A DNA stretch of 64,000 nucleotides from DASQPR01 sp963831705 (GCA_963831705.1 CAWHRE010000004.1:1-64000); one strand, 5' to 3'; positions 33,393 to 42,478 are shown, counted from the first letter of the stretch. Numbers and translations: made by a program. The notes: generated by a model not told the origin, from the letters alone.

Positions 33393-34309
33393 CCCTCCAG
33401 TCAGGAAGGGTTCGCCCGCGGTCACGGCGGTTGGATGTGCGGTGAGGTCTTATCCGACCGTTGGAGGTGTGGTGGCAGAGCCTGTTAGTGTGCGCCTGTC
33501 ACAGTGCGTTCCTCCGCCCTGAACTCAGTTCAACTGGCGTGCCCTGGTGCACATGATCGCCTTGACGGCGTTGCTCGCTGCCCATCATCACTTGCCACGT
33601 AGATGACGACAAAACTCCCATTCGGGACGGCTGAAAGTCTTTGAAGGCGCACGAAGCGCGTCCTGCCTCTCTGCGCCAGCGCCGTTGCGCCCTCGCCGAG
33701 GAGTTGATCCTGGAGTTAATAGCGCGAAACGCTGTCGAGACGCTAACTAACTTCAGGATCAACACGTAGGACGGTCGATGTCACTCGTCGTGCATGCGCA
33801 ATAGGCGGAGAGTGATAATGCTGTGGAATCGTGCTATTACGTTGTGTGCATGCGTGGCAGGCATAGCGTAATTTCCGCTGAATTTGAGCGCTGCTACGGC
33901 GTTTATCGGCGCAGGAATGCGCGGCGCCAGGCGTCGAATATCGCCTCCGGAATTGCTTCCCGCAGCCTGCATTCGTGCCGGTTCCGCCGCTTGGGCGGTT
34001 ACATAGGGCCGTCGGAGTCTCACACACAGCAACCCTCCCGCGGTGCGGTGAAACCTGCCCCGAACCGACCCGGTGAGCCGTTTGACCTGCCCATCCGGTC
34101 TCGCCGGCGGGCCGGCGCGAGAAAAAAGTTGGAGATCCACACGGCCGAAACAGCCCAATTCTTATACGCACAGTAATTGCGCTAATACCCTCTGTTGACA
34201 ATTTAGATAATTGCCGAGACCGGGCCCACAAAAGGGATAAATCCGGGATGACGGAACTGTCGGACTTGGTTATGCTTCCCGTACGTTCGCTAACCGAGAG
34301 GAATTCACC
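33393..34309. other. Long intergenic region
   Basis: Over 900 bases without a supportable gene. It contains the hairpin repeat at 33,703-33,763, a hairpin around 33,981-34,000 ('CCGCCGCTTGGGCGG'), and a TTGACA box at 34,195-34,200 in an AT-richer stretch just before the secreted protein. GC is lower than in adjacent genes. A long structured leader is possible; I looked for c-di-AMP riboswitch landmarks common before such genes and could not match them. Confidence 0.4.
33703..33763. repeat. Hairpin-forming repeat, copy 1
   Basis: Ends GTTGATCCTGGAGTTA and TAACTTCAGGATCAAC are complementary with one G/T pair, and the next bases (TAGCG / CGCTA) extend the stem to about 20 bp. A second element with the same 14-base ends is at 52,062-52,135. 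The loops differ. Confidence 0.8.
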
Positions 34310-35182
34310 GTGGATCGCACGACCCCCCGGGCATACGACGACACGACGATGGGTGCAACCACCGACATGAACACCGAAATGAACACGACTTCGCGCATCA
34401 GCGCATTCCATAACCTCACCGCACGGATCACCGACCGCGTCACCAACCGCATGACCAGCTCCATGATCCGCCGGACCGCGACCGTGGGTCTGGGCGTGGC
34501 CATGATGGCCGGCATCGCCACCCCGGTCCTCGCCGCCACCTCCACCGCCACGGCCGCCGGCAAGCCCGCCGCCGTCTCGGTCTCCGCCAACGAGCTCACC
34601 GCCGCCGCCGGCCACAGCGCCAGCAGCGACGCGATCAAGACCATTACCGGCACCACCGCCACCGCGAAGGCCGCTGCCGCGCCGAAGACCGCCGCGAAGC
34701 CCGCCACCAAGCCCGCCGCGAAGGCCGCGCCGAGCGACGCAGCCCTGCTGCCGCACGGCCACGCCCGCCACGGCCAGGTCTCCACCCCGACCAACGCCAG
34801 CCAGATGGCCAACGTCAAGGCGATCGTGAAGGCCAGCAAGGAAATGCACCTCCCGCCGCGGGCCGCCGTCATCGCCGTCGCCACGTCGCTGCAGGAGTCC
34901 AAGCTCAAGAACTACGGCAACCTCGGCAACCGCAACGACCACGACTCGCTGGGCCTGTTCCAGCAGCGGCCGTCCTGCGGCTGGGGCACCCCGTCCCAGA
35001 TCGTCAACCCCGACCACGCCGCCAAGGCGTTCCTGTCCCGCCTGGTCCAGGTCCACAACTGGAAGACCCTCCCGCTGACCGTCGCCGCGCAGAAGGTCCA
35101 GGTCTCCGCATTCGGCGACCGCTACGCCCAGTGGGAAAACCAGGCCGCCAACCTCGTCAAGGCCGTCTACAACGCCGCCTAA
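34310..35182 (+). CDS. Secreted lysozyme-fold protein
   Basis: 290 aa, GTG 34310 after 'GAGAGGA'. A Thr/Met-rich N-terminus and hydrophobic segment 'TVGLGVAMMAGIATPVLAAT' form the signal peptide. An Ala/Lys/Pro-rich linker (about residues 100-150) probably spans the cell wall. The C-terminal domain 'NVKAIVKASKEMHLPPRAAV', 'IAVATSLQESKLKNYGNLGN', 'NDHDSLGLFQQRPSCGWGTP' has the Q-E-S catalytic-Glu region and 'SLGLFQQ' of lysozyme/transglycosylase-like actinobacterial proteins. Likely remodels peptidoglycan. Followed by a strong terminator. TTGACA 110 bases upstream may be its -35 box. Confidence 0.75.
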   Translation: MDRTTPRAYDDTTMGATTDMNTEMNTTSRISAFHNLTARITDRVTNRMTSSMIRRTATVGLGVAMMAGIATPVLAATSTATAAGKPAAVSVSANELTAAAGHSASSDAIKTITGTTATAKAAAAPKTAAKPATKPAAKAAPSDAALLPHGHARHGQVSTPTNASQMANVKAIVKASKEMHLPPRAAVIAVATSLQESKLKNYGNLGNRNDHDSLGLFQQRPSCGWGTPSQIVNPDHAAKAFLSRLVQVHNWKTLPLTVAAQKVQVSAFGDRYAQWENQAANLVKAVYNAA

Positions 35183-35224
35183 CCCAACCCAGCACAGACA
35201 GCACCAACCAGCCACACCCCCCAC

Positions 35225-35268
35225 GAAAATGCCCGGCCGCGACGAAGACGTCGCAGCCGGGCATTTTC
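35225..35268 (+). terminator. Strong intrinsic terminator
   Basis: A 13-bp perfect stem GAAAATGCCCGGC / GCCGGGCATTTTC encloses a second small stem (GCGAC / GTCGC). The T-run on the plus side and A-run on the other make it bidirectional. Forty bases after the lysozyme-fold gene. Confidence 0.9.
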
Positions 35269-35492
35269 CTGTACCAAGAACCTCGGACAAGATCACAAAT
35301 CTTGGACACTCAACAACGCCAATCTCCAAGATCAACCACTGGACATCCACTAGTTCCAAGATCCGCGATCAAGCCGGCGCCTGCCGGCCAGCCCACGCCA
35401 AAGTGACCGGCCCGTGCCAGAACTGCCGCCCAGCTTGACGATCGGGTCACCCCGACCGGCCGTCACGTGTACCTCCGCTACAGCCGACTTGA

Positions 35493-36068
35493 TCAGCGGG
35501 TGGACAGGAAGTCGATCACTCGCTGCTGAAGCAGGGCGGATGCATCCGCGTCGTACGCCGGAAGGCTGGAGTCAACGAAGAGGTGTTGGCCGCCCGGGTA
35601 CACGAAGAGCTCCGCATCGGGTGTCGACGCGACCAGCTCGCGCGCTGCGTCGATGTCGCCCTCGTCGACGAAGAACGGGTCGGCCTCCATCCCGTGGACC
35701 TGCACCGGAACGCCCTGCGGCCATGACGATCCGAACTCCGAGACCGGAATGCACGAGTGGAACAACAACGCGCCACGAGCACCCGCCCGCGTCTGCGCCA
35801 GCTTCTGCGCCGGCATCACGCCGAGCGAGAAACCCGCATAGACGAGCGCTTCAGGCAGATCGTCGGCAGCCCGTACGCCGAGATCGAGGATGTTTCCGAA
35901 GCCGATACTGCCGGCGTACGCCAGGCCGTCGTCGAGGCTCTCGAACGTATTGCCGTCGTAAAGATCCGGCGTGTGTACGGTGTGTCCGGCCGCCCGCAGC
36001 GTGTCGGCGAATGCGAGGACGCCCGCCGTCAGGCCCTGCGCGTGGTGAAACAACAGCACTTCAGCCAT
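35493..36068 (-). CDS. Dienelactone hydrolase family protein
   Basis: 191 aa from ATG 36068. 'AEVLLFHHAQGLTAGVLAFA', 'DTLRAAGHTVHTPDLYDGNT', 'EALVYAGFSLGVMPAQKLAQ' (nucleophile elbow G-F-S-L-G, Ser replacing the Cys of classical dienelactone hydrolase), 'VQVHGMEADPFFVDEGDIDA' (Asp), and 'ELFVYPGGQHLFVDSSLPAY' (His). The alpha/beta-hydrolase triad Ser-Asp-His is complete. Cytoplasmic. Substrate not predictable. An in-frame open extension to 36437 is non-coding, as 'GGGGG' precedes the ATG at 36068. Confidence 0.85.
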   Translation of the reverse strand: MAEVLLFHHAQGLTAGVLAFADTLRAAGHTVHTPDLYDGNTFESLDDGLAYAGSIGFGNILDLGVRAADDLPEALVYAGFSLGVMPAQKLAQTRAGARGALLFHSCIPVSEFGSSWPQGVPVQVHGMEADPFFVDEGDIDAARELVASTPDAELFVYPGGQHLFVDSSLPAYDADASALLQQRVIDFLSTR

Positions 36069-36187
36069 GTCGCCCCCAAGGATCGCGAACCATTCCAACG
36101 CCCGGAGCGTACGTGCTCGGTCCGACATTACGAGGCGACGTACCGGGCCGGCGCTCGGTCGGCGAGCGCCTGCCCGGTACACGTCGT

Positions 36188-36547
36188 CTATCGGATTTCG
36201 ACCGCCGTGACGTCCGTCGTTGTCGGCGACAGCGGTGCCGTGGCGCAATCCGGTGCCAGGCATTCTCGGCGTGCCCAGCCGTGCAGCGCGAACTCGTGTG
36301 CACTCATCTGTACGAGCGAAAGCCTGGGCCGGATCGGTCCACGCCGCCAGTACGCCCGGTCCTTCGCAAGCTGCCGTCTCGCCGCGCGTTCGCCGGTGCG
36401 TGGACAGACGAACTCGTGCGTACCGTCGATGGCCCAATCCCGGCGTACCGCCCAGACGATCGTGCTCGACGACGGCGGGGATGCCGGTGTTCGCTGCTCA
36501 AGCCACTGAATCGGTGCTGATGATCTGTCGTGTCTAGCTAATGCCAT
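36188..36547 (-). CDS. 119-aa hypothetical protein
   Basis: ATG 36547 with 'GGAAGG' six bases before it. 'MALARHDRSSAPIQWLEQRT', 'PASPPSSSTIVWAVRRDWAI', 'DGTHEFVCPRTGERAARRQL', 'AKDRAYWRRGPIRPRLSLVQ', 'SAHEFALHGWARRECLAPDC'. Two isolated Cys, basic centre. No family recognised. The ribosome-binding site and codon usage favour a real gene, though the opposite strand is also open. Confidence 0.45.
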   Translation of the reverse strand: MALARHDRSSAPIQWLEQRTPASPPSSSTIVWAVRRDWAIDGTHEFVCPRTGERAARRQLAKDRAYWRRGPIRPRLSLVQMSAHEFALHGWARRECLAPDCATAPLSPTTTDVTAVEIR

Positions 36548-36609
36548 AACCAACCTTCCCGAAGTCCGATCACCCCGGGGTTATCGTACACACGTTCTAA
36601 TCGAGATAT

Positions 36610-37413
36610 CTACGGTTGTGGTTCTCGATCGATCAAAGCGAGAAGTTTCGATGTCTCGCGCGGATCTCCGTACCCGAGTTGCCACTGCGCACCGGCCAGC
36701 CGTCGCAGAAATACATAGAACGGAATGAGTACGTCGAACGCGACCTGCTCGGTTGGCGTCGGTGCGTAACCGGACATGACGCCGGCCAGCAGATCCGGGT
36801 CCGAGACGGCGAGGACGGCGAGGTCCATCGCGGCATCGCCGGCGCACACGTCGTGTAGGTCGATCATGCCGACCACGTCGTCGCCGCGCGTGATGAAGTG
36901 TTCGGGTCGCCCGTCGAACAGCATCGTCTGGCCGCCTCGACGGGCGAGCACCGGTCGGATTTCGTGAAACCAGTCCCATACCGACGCGATCCGGGCCGGC
37001 GTTGCGTACGCCTCCCACCACGGCAGCGCCTGATTGAGCCAACCGGCGATCCACGCGTCCATCGTGTCGTTCCCGGCGTACGGCGGGCCTGCCGGAAGCG
37101 CGTGCACGCGACGCAGCAACTGCCCGACCCGATGTTGGGCCGCACGCGGACTGGAAGAGGACAGCGGCTCGCCGTCGATCCACGCGATCAGAAGATGGTC
37201 GTGTCCGGATTCAACGACGACGGGTACCGGCAATCCGGCCGCTCCCAGACGCGCGATTGCGGCGAGTTCGGGCGTGAACGCGTTCGGACCCGGGTCGATT
37301 TTCACCGCGAGCGCCCCACGATCGGTCGTCACCTTGGCGACGAAACGTCCCGGGCGGTCGACGAGCACCTCGGTCGTAAGTACGCGGTAGCCGTATTGAG
37401 TGACGACATCCAT
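36610..37413 (-). CDS. Aminoglycoside phosphotransferase-like kinase
   Basis: 267 aa. 'GRFVAKVTTDRGALAVKIDP' carries the ATP-binding Lys, 'HDHLLIAWIDGEPLSSSSPR' the hinge, 'VGQLLRRVHALP' the helix before the catalytic loop, 'QTMLFDGRPEHFITRGDDVV' the catalytic loop, and 'GMIDLHDVCAGDAAMDLAVL' the Mg-binding I-D-x-x-D. In most APH enzymes the catalytic loop is H-G-D-x-x-x-x-N; here it is F-D-G-R-P-E-H-F, so the catalytic residues are displaced. It may phosphorylate a different small molecule or be weakly active. Confidence 0.75.
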   Translation of the reverse strand: MDVVTQYGYRVLTTEVLVDRPGRFVAKVTTDRGALAVKIDPGPNAFTPELAAIARLGAAGLPVPVVVESGHDHLLIAWIDGEPLSSSSPRAAQHRVGQLLRRVHALPAGPPYAGNDTMDAWIAGWLNQALPWWEAYATPARIASVWDWFHEIRPVLARRGGQTMLFDGRPEHFITRGDDVVGMIDLHDVCAGDAAMDLAVLAVSDPDLLAGVMSGYAPTPTEQVAFDVLIPFYVFLRRLAGAQWQLGYGDPRETSKLLALIDREPQP

Positions 37414-37450
37414 GCCGCATTCTCGCGCGGCGCGCGCCCTCGATGGGGGA

Positions 37451-38821
37451 TCAGATCGGCGGGATGTTGAGGTTGAAGCGGAACATGTTCTGCGGGTCCC
37501 ACGCTGCCTTGATCCGGCGTAGCCGGGTGAAGTCGGCCTCGCCGAACGCGGATTTCACATCCGCGCCGGTGGCGTCCGATCGCATCAGGAACGTGTACAG
37601 CGGTCCGCCGTCGCTCCACGGTCGCAGGTCGTCGATGAGGCGCCGCTGATCGATGTCGGCCGCTTCGAAGCCGGCCGGGGATGGATATGCGGACGTGAAG
37701 AAATTGAACAAGCCGCCACGGTGCCCGACCGCGTTGGGAACGCGCGCCTGCCGAGAGAGCGCGCCGCCAAGGTGTCGAAGCTCGATCATGTACGGCGTCG
37801 TGGCGTGCGCGTGGCGCATGATGACGGCGATCGTCCCGGCGTCGAATTCCCGCAGCACGACCGTACGGACGTTTTCCGGCATCGGGTCGGTCGGATCATT
37901 GTGGATGGTGCCGATGTCGGCGAACGGCATCGGTGCGACCGTGTCCATCAGGACATCGGCAACGGTTCGGAGCGGACCGATGACGTCTTCGGCTACGTCC
38001 GGAAGTCCGGCGCACTCGACGCGGACCTGGACGCAGAACCGGCCGCGGAGCGGCTCCGGGAGCGCCGGCAGATTCGGAAACGTGATGATCGCGACCGACA
38101 GCGTCAGGTCATCCGGTGCGTCGTCGGTGCAGTCCATGAACGCTTCGAGCACGTGGGCCGCGTCCTCGCCGCGGTAGAACAGACTGCCGCCGTAGAACGC
38201 GGTCAACGGCATCAGTTCGATGTCGAGTTCGGTCACCACGCCGAAGTTGCCGCCGCCGCCGCGTACCGCCCAGAACAGGTACGGCTCCTGCACCGACGTG
38301 ACGTTGCGCAGTTCGCCGTCGGCGGTCACGATCTCGACGCGGCGGACATGATCGGCGGCGAACCCGTACAGGCGACCGAGCGCTCCGAGACCGCCGCCCA
38401 GTGTGTAACCGACCGTCCCGACTCCGGGCGACGAGCCGCAGAGCGGAGCGAGACCGTACGGTGCCGCAGCCTTGAGAACCGAACCCCACGTGACCCCCGG
38501 TTGCAGGCGGGCCATCCGGTGCGCCGGATCGATCTGGATCGCCTGGGCCCGGCCGGTGTTGATCAGTACGCCGGTATTCGCGGGCGCCGTGACGCCGTGA
38601 CCCGTGGCGATCACGCCGACCGGCATCTCGTGGTCGCGGGCGAACCGGACGGCCGCGAGCACGTCACCGCGCCCGGAGGCGCCGATCACGATGGGCGGGC
38701 GCTGCGGCGTCGACAGGTCGAAGCCCGTGCACTCCGCTTCGTACTGGGAGTCGGTGGCCGTGAGCACCGGCCCGAGCACATGGTGCGACAGGTCCTCGAC
38801 CTCGTCGGCCACAACCGTCAT
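37451..38821 (-). CDS. FAD-linked oxidoreductase, BBE-like
   Basis: 456 aa, ATG 38821. FAD-binding PCMH domain: 'PPIVIGASGRGDVLAAVRFA', 'VIATGHGVTAPANTGVLINT' (the His of GHG is the usual 8-alpha FAD attachment site), 'GVTWGSVLKAAAPYGLAPLC', 'GSSPGVGTVGYTLGGGLGAL', 'FWAVRGGGGNFGVVTELDIE'. C-terminal berberine-bridge domain ends 'AAWDPQNMFRFNLNIPPI' (W-D-P-x-N-x-F-x-x-N). No second Cys attachment is evident. Such enzymes oxidise sugars, alcohols or secondary metabolites. No signal peptide. Confidence 0.9.
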   Translation of the reverse strand: MTVVADEVEDLSHHVLGPVLTATDSQYEAECTGFDLSTPQRPPIVIGASGRGDVLAAVRFARDHEMPVGVIATGHGVTAPANTGVLINTGRAQAIQIDPAHRMARLQPGVTWGSVLKAAAPYGLAPLCGSSPGVGTVGYTLGGGLGALGRLYGFAADHVRRVEIVTADGELRNVTSVQEPYLFWAVRGGGGNFGVVTELDIELMPLTAFYGGSLFYRGEDAAHVLEAFMDCTDDAPDDLTLSVAIITFPNLPALPEPLRGRFCVQVRVECAGLPDVAEDVIGPLRTVADVLMDTVAPMPFADIGTIHNDPTDPMPENVRTVVLREFDAGTIAVIMRHAHATTPYMIELRHLGGALSRQARVPNAVGHRGGLFNFFTSAYPSPAGFEAADIDQRRLIDDLRPWSDGGPLYTFLMRSDATGADVKSAFGEADFTRLRRIKAAWDPQNMFRFNLNIPPI

Positions 38822-38928
38822 CTGAGCGCACACAGAACTCGCCCCCCGGAGCTGGTCTTGCCCAACACGCTACGCCCGCAGCCATGTTGACGTGCTGAAA
38901 TGTCGATCGGCGACGTCGGTCGAAGGCC

Positions 38929-39381
38929 CTAGACATGGCTGCGACGCAGGGCTGCGGCCATGATCGGAATCACGATCGCGGCAGCAAGGACGTGCGCGCC
39001 GGCCAGGGCAAGCCGGGTCGCGGTCGTCGTATGGCTCGCCGCCAGTGGGAACACGAGCGAGATCGCCACCAGCACGATTGCCGTACGGATGAACGTGCGT
39101 GCCGGTCGCTTCGCCCAGCGCGCCAAGCCGACCGCGATCACGGTGCCGATGAACGTGCAGAACACGACGCCGGAGGAGAAGTTCCCGGGTGTCACCGGAT
39201 CCGCGTGCGAGGCGCCGATCTCACCCGCGTGCATCGCGACGCCCGCCGAGCGTACGAGTGCCCCGTACCCGTACATGATGGTGGCGCCGACCACCGCGGC
39301 GGCCGCACCGCCGAGGACGACCGTGCGCGCGCGGACCGGCGTCCTGTCCTTCGTCTCTTTCATGGTCTCGGTCATGACCAT
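38929..39381 (-). CDS. DUF6069-like membrane protein
   Basis: 150 aa. Four transmembrane segments: 'ARTVVLGGAAAAVVGATIMY', 'FSSGVVFCTFIGTVIAVGLA', 'FIRTAIVLVAISLVFPLAAS' and 'TRLALAGAHVLAAAIVIPIM', with a Gly-Glu/His-Ala-Asp loop between the first two. This matches DUF6069 proteins of actinobacteria (function unknown). Alternative ATG at 39375. Divergent from the dehydrogenase gene with about 150 bp between. Confidence 0.7.
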   Translation of the reverse strand: MVMTETMKETKDRTPVRARTVVLGGAAAAVVGATIMYGYGALVRSAGVAMHAGEIGASHADPVTPGNFSSGVVFCTFIGTVIAVGLARWAKRPARTFIRTAIVLVAISLVFPLAASHTTTATRLALAGAHVLAAAIVIPIMAAALRRSHV

Positions 39382-39527
39382 AGGTCGGATCGAATGCCCG
39401 GAAATCGACACCACGGCTGCCGGAGATGCTCGCGATGCTCGGCATACATGTCCAAGATCCGCGCCGACATACGTCCGTTTGATACTGTTTGTGCGGTTGT
39501 CCGGGATCATGTCGGGGGGATGTTTCG

Positions 39528-40572
39528 GTGCGTGCCTTGACCGTGCGGCCGGGTGTACAGGATTCGCTCGCCCTCACCGACGTTCCGGAACCGCCCGATT
39601 CCGATGGTCCGGTCCTGGTCGAGGCGGTCGCCATCGGTTTGTGTGGCACGGACGCGGAGATCGTGCACGGCGACTACGGCGACGCGCCGGAAGGCAGCGA
39701 GCTGCCTCATTCTCGGCCACGAAAATCTCGGCCGGGTGCTCGAGGCGCCGGACGGGACGTTCGCACCGGGAGATCTGGTGGTCGCGTTCGTCCGTCGTCC
39801 CGATCCGGTGCCGTGCGGAGCGTGCGCGGTCGGCGAGTGGGACATGTGCCGCAACGGCGAGTACACCGAACACGGCATCAAAGGACTCCATGGCTTCGCC
39901 CGGGATCGCTGGCGGACTCAACCGAACGCGCTCGTCCGGCTCGATCCGGCGCTCGCGCAGGTTGGCGTACTGCTGGAACCGACGACGATCGTCGCGAAGG
40001 CATGGGAACAGATCGAGCGGATCGGTGCACGGGCGTACTTCGACCCGAAGCTGGTCGCGATCACCGGTGCCGGGCCGATCGGGCTGCTCGCCGCGCTGCT
40101 GGCCGTACAACGTGGATTTGATGTTCATGTTTTTGACCTGGTCACCGATGGCCCGAAGCCGGACCTGGTGGCCGACCTCGGCGCGACCTATCACCACTCG
40201 ACGTTGCCGGAAAGCGGTGTCAATCCCGACATCGTGATCGAGTGCACCGGTGTGCCGTCGGTGGTCGTGGACGCGATGACGTACAACGCCGCGGATGGGA
40301 TCGTCTGCCTGACCGGCGTCTCCGCCACCGGGTCGTCGATCCCGTTGGACGTGGGCGCGATGAATCGCGAGGCGGTCCTGCAGAACGATGTCGTTTTCGG
40401 CACGGTCAACGCGAATCGCCGTCACTACGAAGCCGGTGCGGCGGCGTTACGACTCGCCGATCGGTCCTGGTTGGAACGGCTGATCACGCGACGGGTGCCG
40501 CTGGCGAAGTACGCCGAAGGGTTCGATCGGCAGCCGGACGACGTCAAGGTAGTTCTGGACATCAACCCTTGA
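39528..40572 (+). pseudogene. Zinc-dependent glucose-dehydrogenase-like MDR, one frameshift
   Basis: GTG 39528 after 'GGGGGGA'. 'VRALTVRPGVQDSLALTDVP', 'VLVEAVAIGLCGTDAEIVHG' (catalytic Zn Cys), shift near 39,705, 'LILGHENLGRVLEAPDGTFA' (GHE), 'VRRPDPVPCGACAVGEWDMC' (structural-zinc Cys set reduced), 'KGLHGFARDRW', 'GVLLEPTTIVAKAW', 'VAITGAGPIGLLAALLAVQR' (NAD(P) Rossmann), 'PDIVIECTGVPSVVVDAMTY'. This is glucose 1-dehydrogenase-type MDR (about 348 aa). A single missing or extra base at 'CTGCCTCATT' breaks it; otherwise intact, so a sequencing error is likely. Confidence 0.8.
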
Positions 40573-41185
40573 ACAGGCGCTTGCGCGGGCCGCGGATCTC
40601 AACCGAACCCCAGCGCAGCGTGCCGGTGAGCCGGATCAGCGGACGTCCCGTCGTCTTGAGGCCCTTGCGGTGATCCTCGACGCTGCCGCCGACCACCTCG
40701 ACCTCGTCCAGCGACGCACCGGCACCCTCGGGTAGGCGCATCTCCAGCGAACCGCCGACGATATCGAGCTGAATGTCGACGACATCGGATGTGAACTGGG
40801 CCTCGGTGAAGTCCAGCTCGACCGAGCCGAGTCGGCGCTGCAGCACGATCCGTCGCGGCACCTGCCAGGCACCCTTGCGCTTCAAGGAACTCAGCGAGCC
40901 GCGCCACTCGACCACGTCGGTACCGTTGGTCGCGCCGTACGCGAGCGGTTCCAGGCCGGACTGCATGAACTCGACCGGTAAATCCGAGACGAGCGGTTGA
41001 AGATCGCCCATCGTCCGGGCTGCCAACGCCGCCTCCGAGCGCTCGGCGAACTCGTCCGCGGTGATCCGGCCCTGGGCGAGCGCATCGTGGAGAATCGCCA
41101 GCGTCGCTTCGCGATCCGGGTTCGAGGCGCGGATTTCGGACTCCGGGACTCGGTCTCGACGGGGTTCGCTCGGCTGGGCAGTCAT
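40562..41185 (-). CDS. DUF1707 / LiaF-like membrane-stress protein
   Basis: 207 aa. The DUF1707 SHOCT-like domain 'IRASNPDREATLAILHDALA', 'QGRITADEFAERSEAALAAR' 'TMGDLQPLVSDLPVEF' is followed by a beta-helical cell-wall-active-antibiotic-response domain 'VLQRRLGSVELDFTEAQFTS', 'DVVDIQLDIVGGSLEMRLPE', 'VEVVGGSVEDHRKG', 'TGTLRWGSVEIRGPRKRLFK'. No transmembrane segment, so probably peripheral. These proteins respond to envelope stress. The 3' end overlaps the convergent dehydrogenase by 11 bases. Confidence 0.85.
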   Translation of the reverse strand: MTAQPSEPRRDRVPESEIRASNPDREATLAILHDALAQGRITADEFAERSEAALAARTMGDLQPLVSDLPVEFMQSGLEPLAYGATNGTDVVEWRGSLSSLKRKGAWQVPRRIVLQRRLGSVELDFTEAQFTSDVVDIQLDIVGGSLEMRLPEGAGASLDEVEVVGGSVEDHRKGLKTTGRPLIRLTGTLRWGSVEIRGPRKRLFKG

Positions 41186-41228
41186 AGCCCCAACTTAACC
41201 GAACTCCGCGCCGTGTTCGAGCCGGAGA

Positions 41229-42293
41229 TCAGTACAACGACTGTCGTCTACGGCGAGCTATGCCGTAGAGGATGGCGCCGGCCACGACGAGGGTCAGGCC
41301 GAATCCGGCCGGGACGATGAAGTCCGGGCCGGTGAGGGCCAATCCACCGGTGCTCACGTCCGCGTTCGCGCGGGCGCTGGCCGCCGTGGACGGCGACGGC
41401 GTCGGGGCCGTGACGACCAGCGGATTGACCGTGCCGAGAGTCGGCTGGGATGCACTCGTCGTCGAGTGCGAAACGGGTGTCGCCGACGCGTTCGGCGCGA
41501 TCATGCGCGTGGCTATGGTCGGCGGTACGAACGCGGGGGACGGGTCCGCGGTGGCTGGTACGTCGGCGGCCCAGTTCTGGGTCGTACAACCGGCGGAGGT
41601 ACCGAACGTGACGTCGTCGAACGCCGTCACCGCACCGTTGCTCTGCGGCGGCTGCTGGATCGAATAATCGCTGCCGACCGCGTTCGGGTACGCGGCAAGG
41701 ATCGAGGACCAGGTCTCGGGCGTCGAAGCGCCGGCATCGCCGGGTATGGCGGCAAGTGGCGTCGTCGACGACCACTTCGCGGCACCGTCTGCGTCGGCGT
41801 CCCAGGTCTGCCACGTGCCGTTGGACACCGTACCGGGGTCGGGCGTGTACACCAGCGTCGTCGACCACGGGCCGGTCCAGCCATCCGGGAGTGGGTCGGC
41901 GCTCGTGTTCGCATGCCCGGAAAGCAGCACGTCGATCTCGTACGTCGGCACCGACGCGGTGTCGGGCGACGTCGCGTACCGGTACGTGCCGAAGCTCATC
42001 GTGGTCACATCGGACAGCGCGAACACGGTCGGGAAGCTCACGTGTGCCTGCGCGCCATTGTCCGGAGTGGTCACCTTGACGCCGCGATCGAGCAACTCGG
42101 TGGTGGCCGAGGTGGTCGTACCGTCGGCGTCGTTGTCGATCTTCACACCGCTGAGATCGTGGTGGACGATCGTCGTGCACGCCGCACCCTCGGCGCCGAA
42201 CGCGCTCGCCGTCGGGAGCACAGCCGTCATCCCGAAGGCACCGACGGCGACGAGCGCCGACGTGCCGATCAGGGCTGCGAGTCTGTTGCGCAT
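41229..42293 (-). CDS. Sortase-anchored (LAxTG) surface protein
   Basis: 354 aa, ATG 42293. 'AALIGTSALVAVGAFGMTAV' signal peptide with 'ASAFGAEG' cleavage region. Mature part is beta-rich: 'CTTIVHHDLSGVKIDNDADG', 'TSPDTASVPTYEIDVLLSGH', 'WQTWDADADGAAKWSSTTPL', 'GAVTAFDDVTFGTSAGCTTQ'. A Thr/Ser/Pro linker leads to 'GLALTGPDFIVPAGFGLTLV', a hydrophobic helix and 'RRRRQSLY'. LALTG-helix-RRRR is a class E sortase signal. No sortase gene is in the window. The ligand is unknown. Confidence 0.8.
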   Translation of the reverse strand: MRNRLAALIGTSALVAVGAFGMTAVLPTASAFGAEGAACTTIVHHDLSGVKIDNDADGTTTSATTELLDRGVKVTTPDNGAQAHVSFPTVFALSDVTTMSFGTYRYATSPDTASVPTYEIDVLLSGHANTSADPLPDGWTGPWSTTLVYTPDPGTVSNGTWQTWDADADGAAKWSSTTPLAAIPGDAGASTPETWSSILAAYPNAVGSDYSIQQPPQSNGAVTAFDDVTFGTSAGCTTQNWAADVPATADPSPAFVPPTIATRMIAPNASATPVSHSTTSASQPTLGTVNPLVVTAPTPSPSTAASARANADVSTGGLALTGPDFIVPAGFGLTLVVAGAILYGIARRRRQSLY

Positions 42294-42478
42294 GGACGGT
42301 GATTCCTTCCGGGCGTTCGTCCGGCTCTGTTGGACACAGGACCACCGGACTTGGACAGGGTGCCATCCGCGGGCCAAGATTCGATGCACATTTTGCGGTA
42401 AATGGTCGTTTTCAGCTGATTGGCCACACTTATTTGGCCGGAGCGCGGCACCTACGCTCGGCATTACACTGCCGGGTT

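Noticed and set aside
33499..33765. An 88-codon minus-strand frame covering hairpin copy 1
   Set aside because: Starts inside the hairpin, no Shine-Dalgarno, Arg/Ser-rich; the hairpin repeat explains the sequence better.
33960..34310. c-di-AMP (ydaO-type) riboswitch before the lysozyme-fold gene
   Set aside because: Such switches are common before cell-wall hydrolases in actinobacteria, but the conserved GGGGAA / GGUGAAU / CAGCUAACC blocks could not be matched here.
37721..38890. A 389-codon plus-strand open frame opposite the FAD oxidoreductase
   Set aside because: Antisense shadow: Arg/Asp/Ala-rich low-complexity product, while the minus strand carries a complete flavoprotein.
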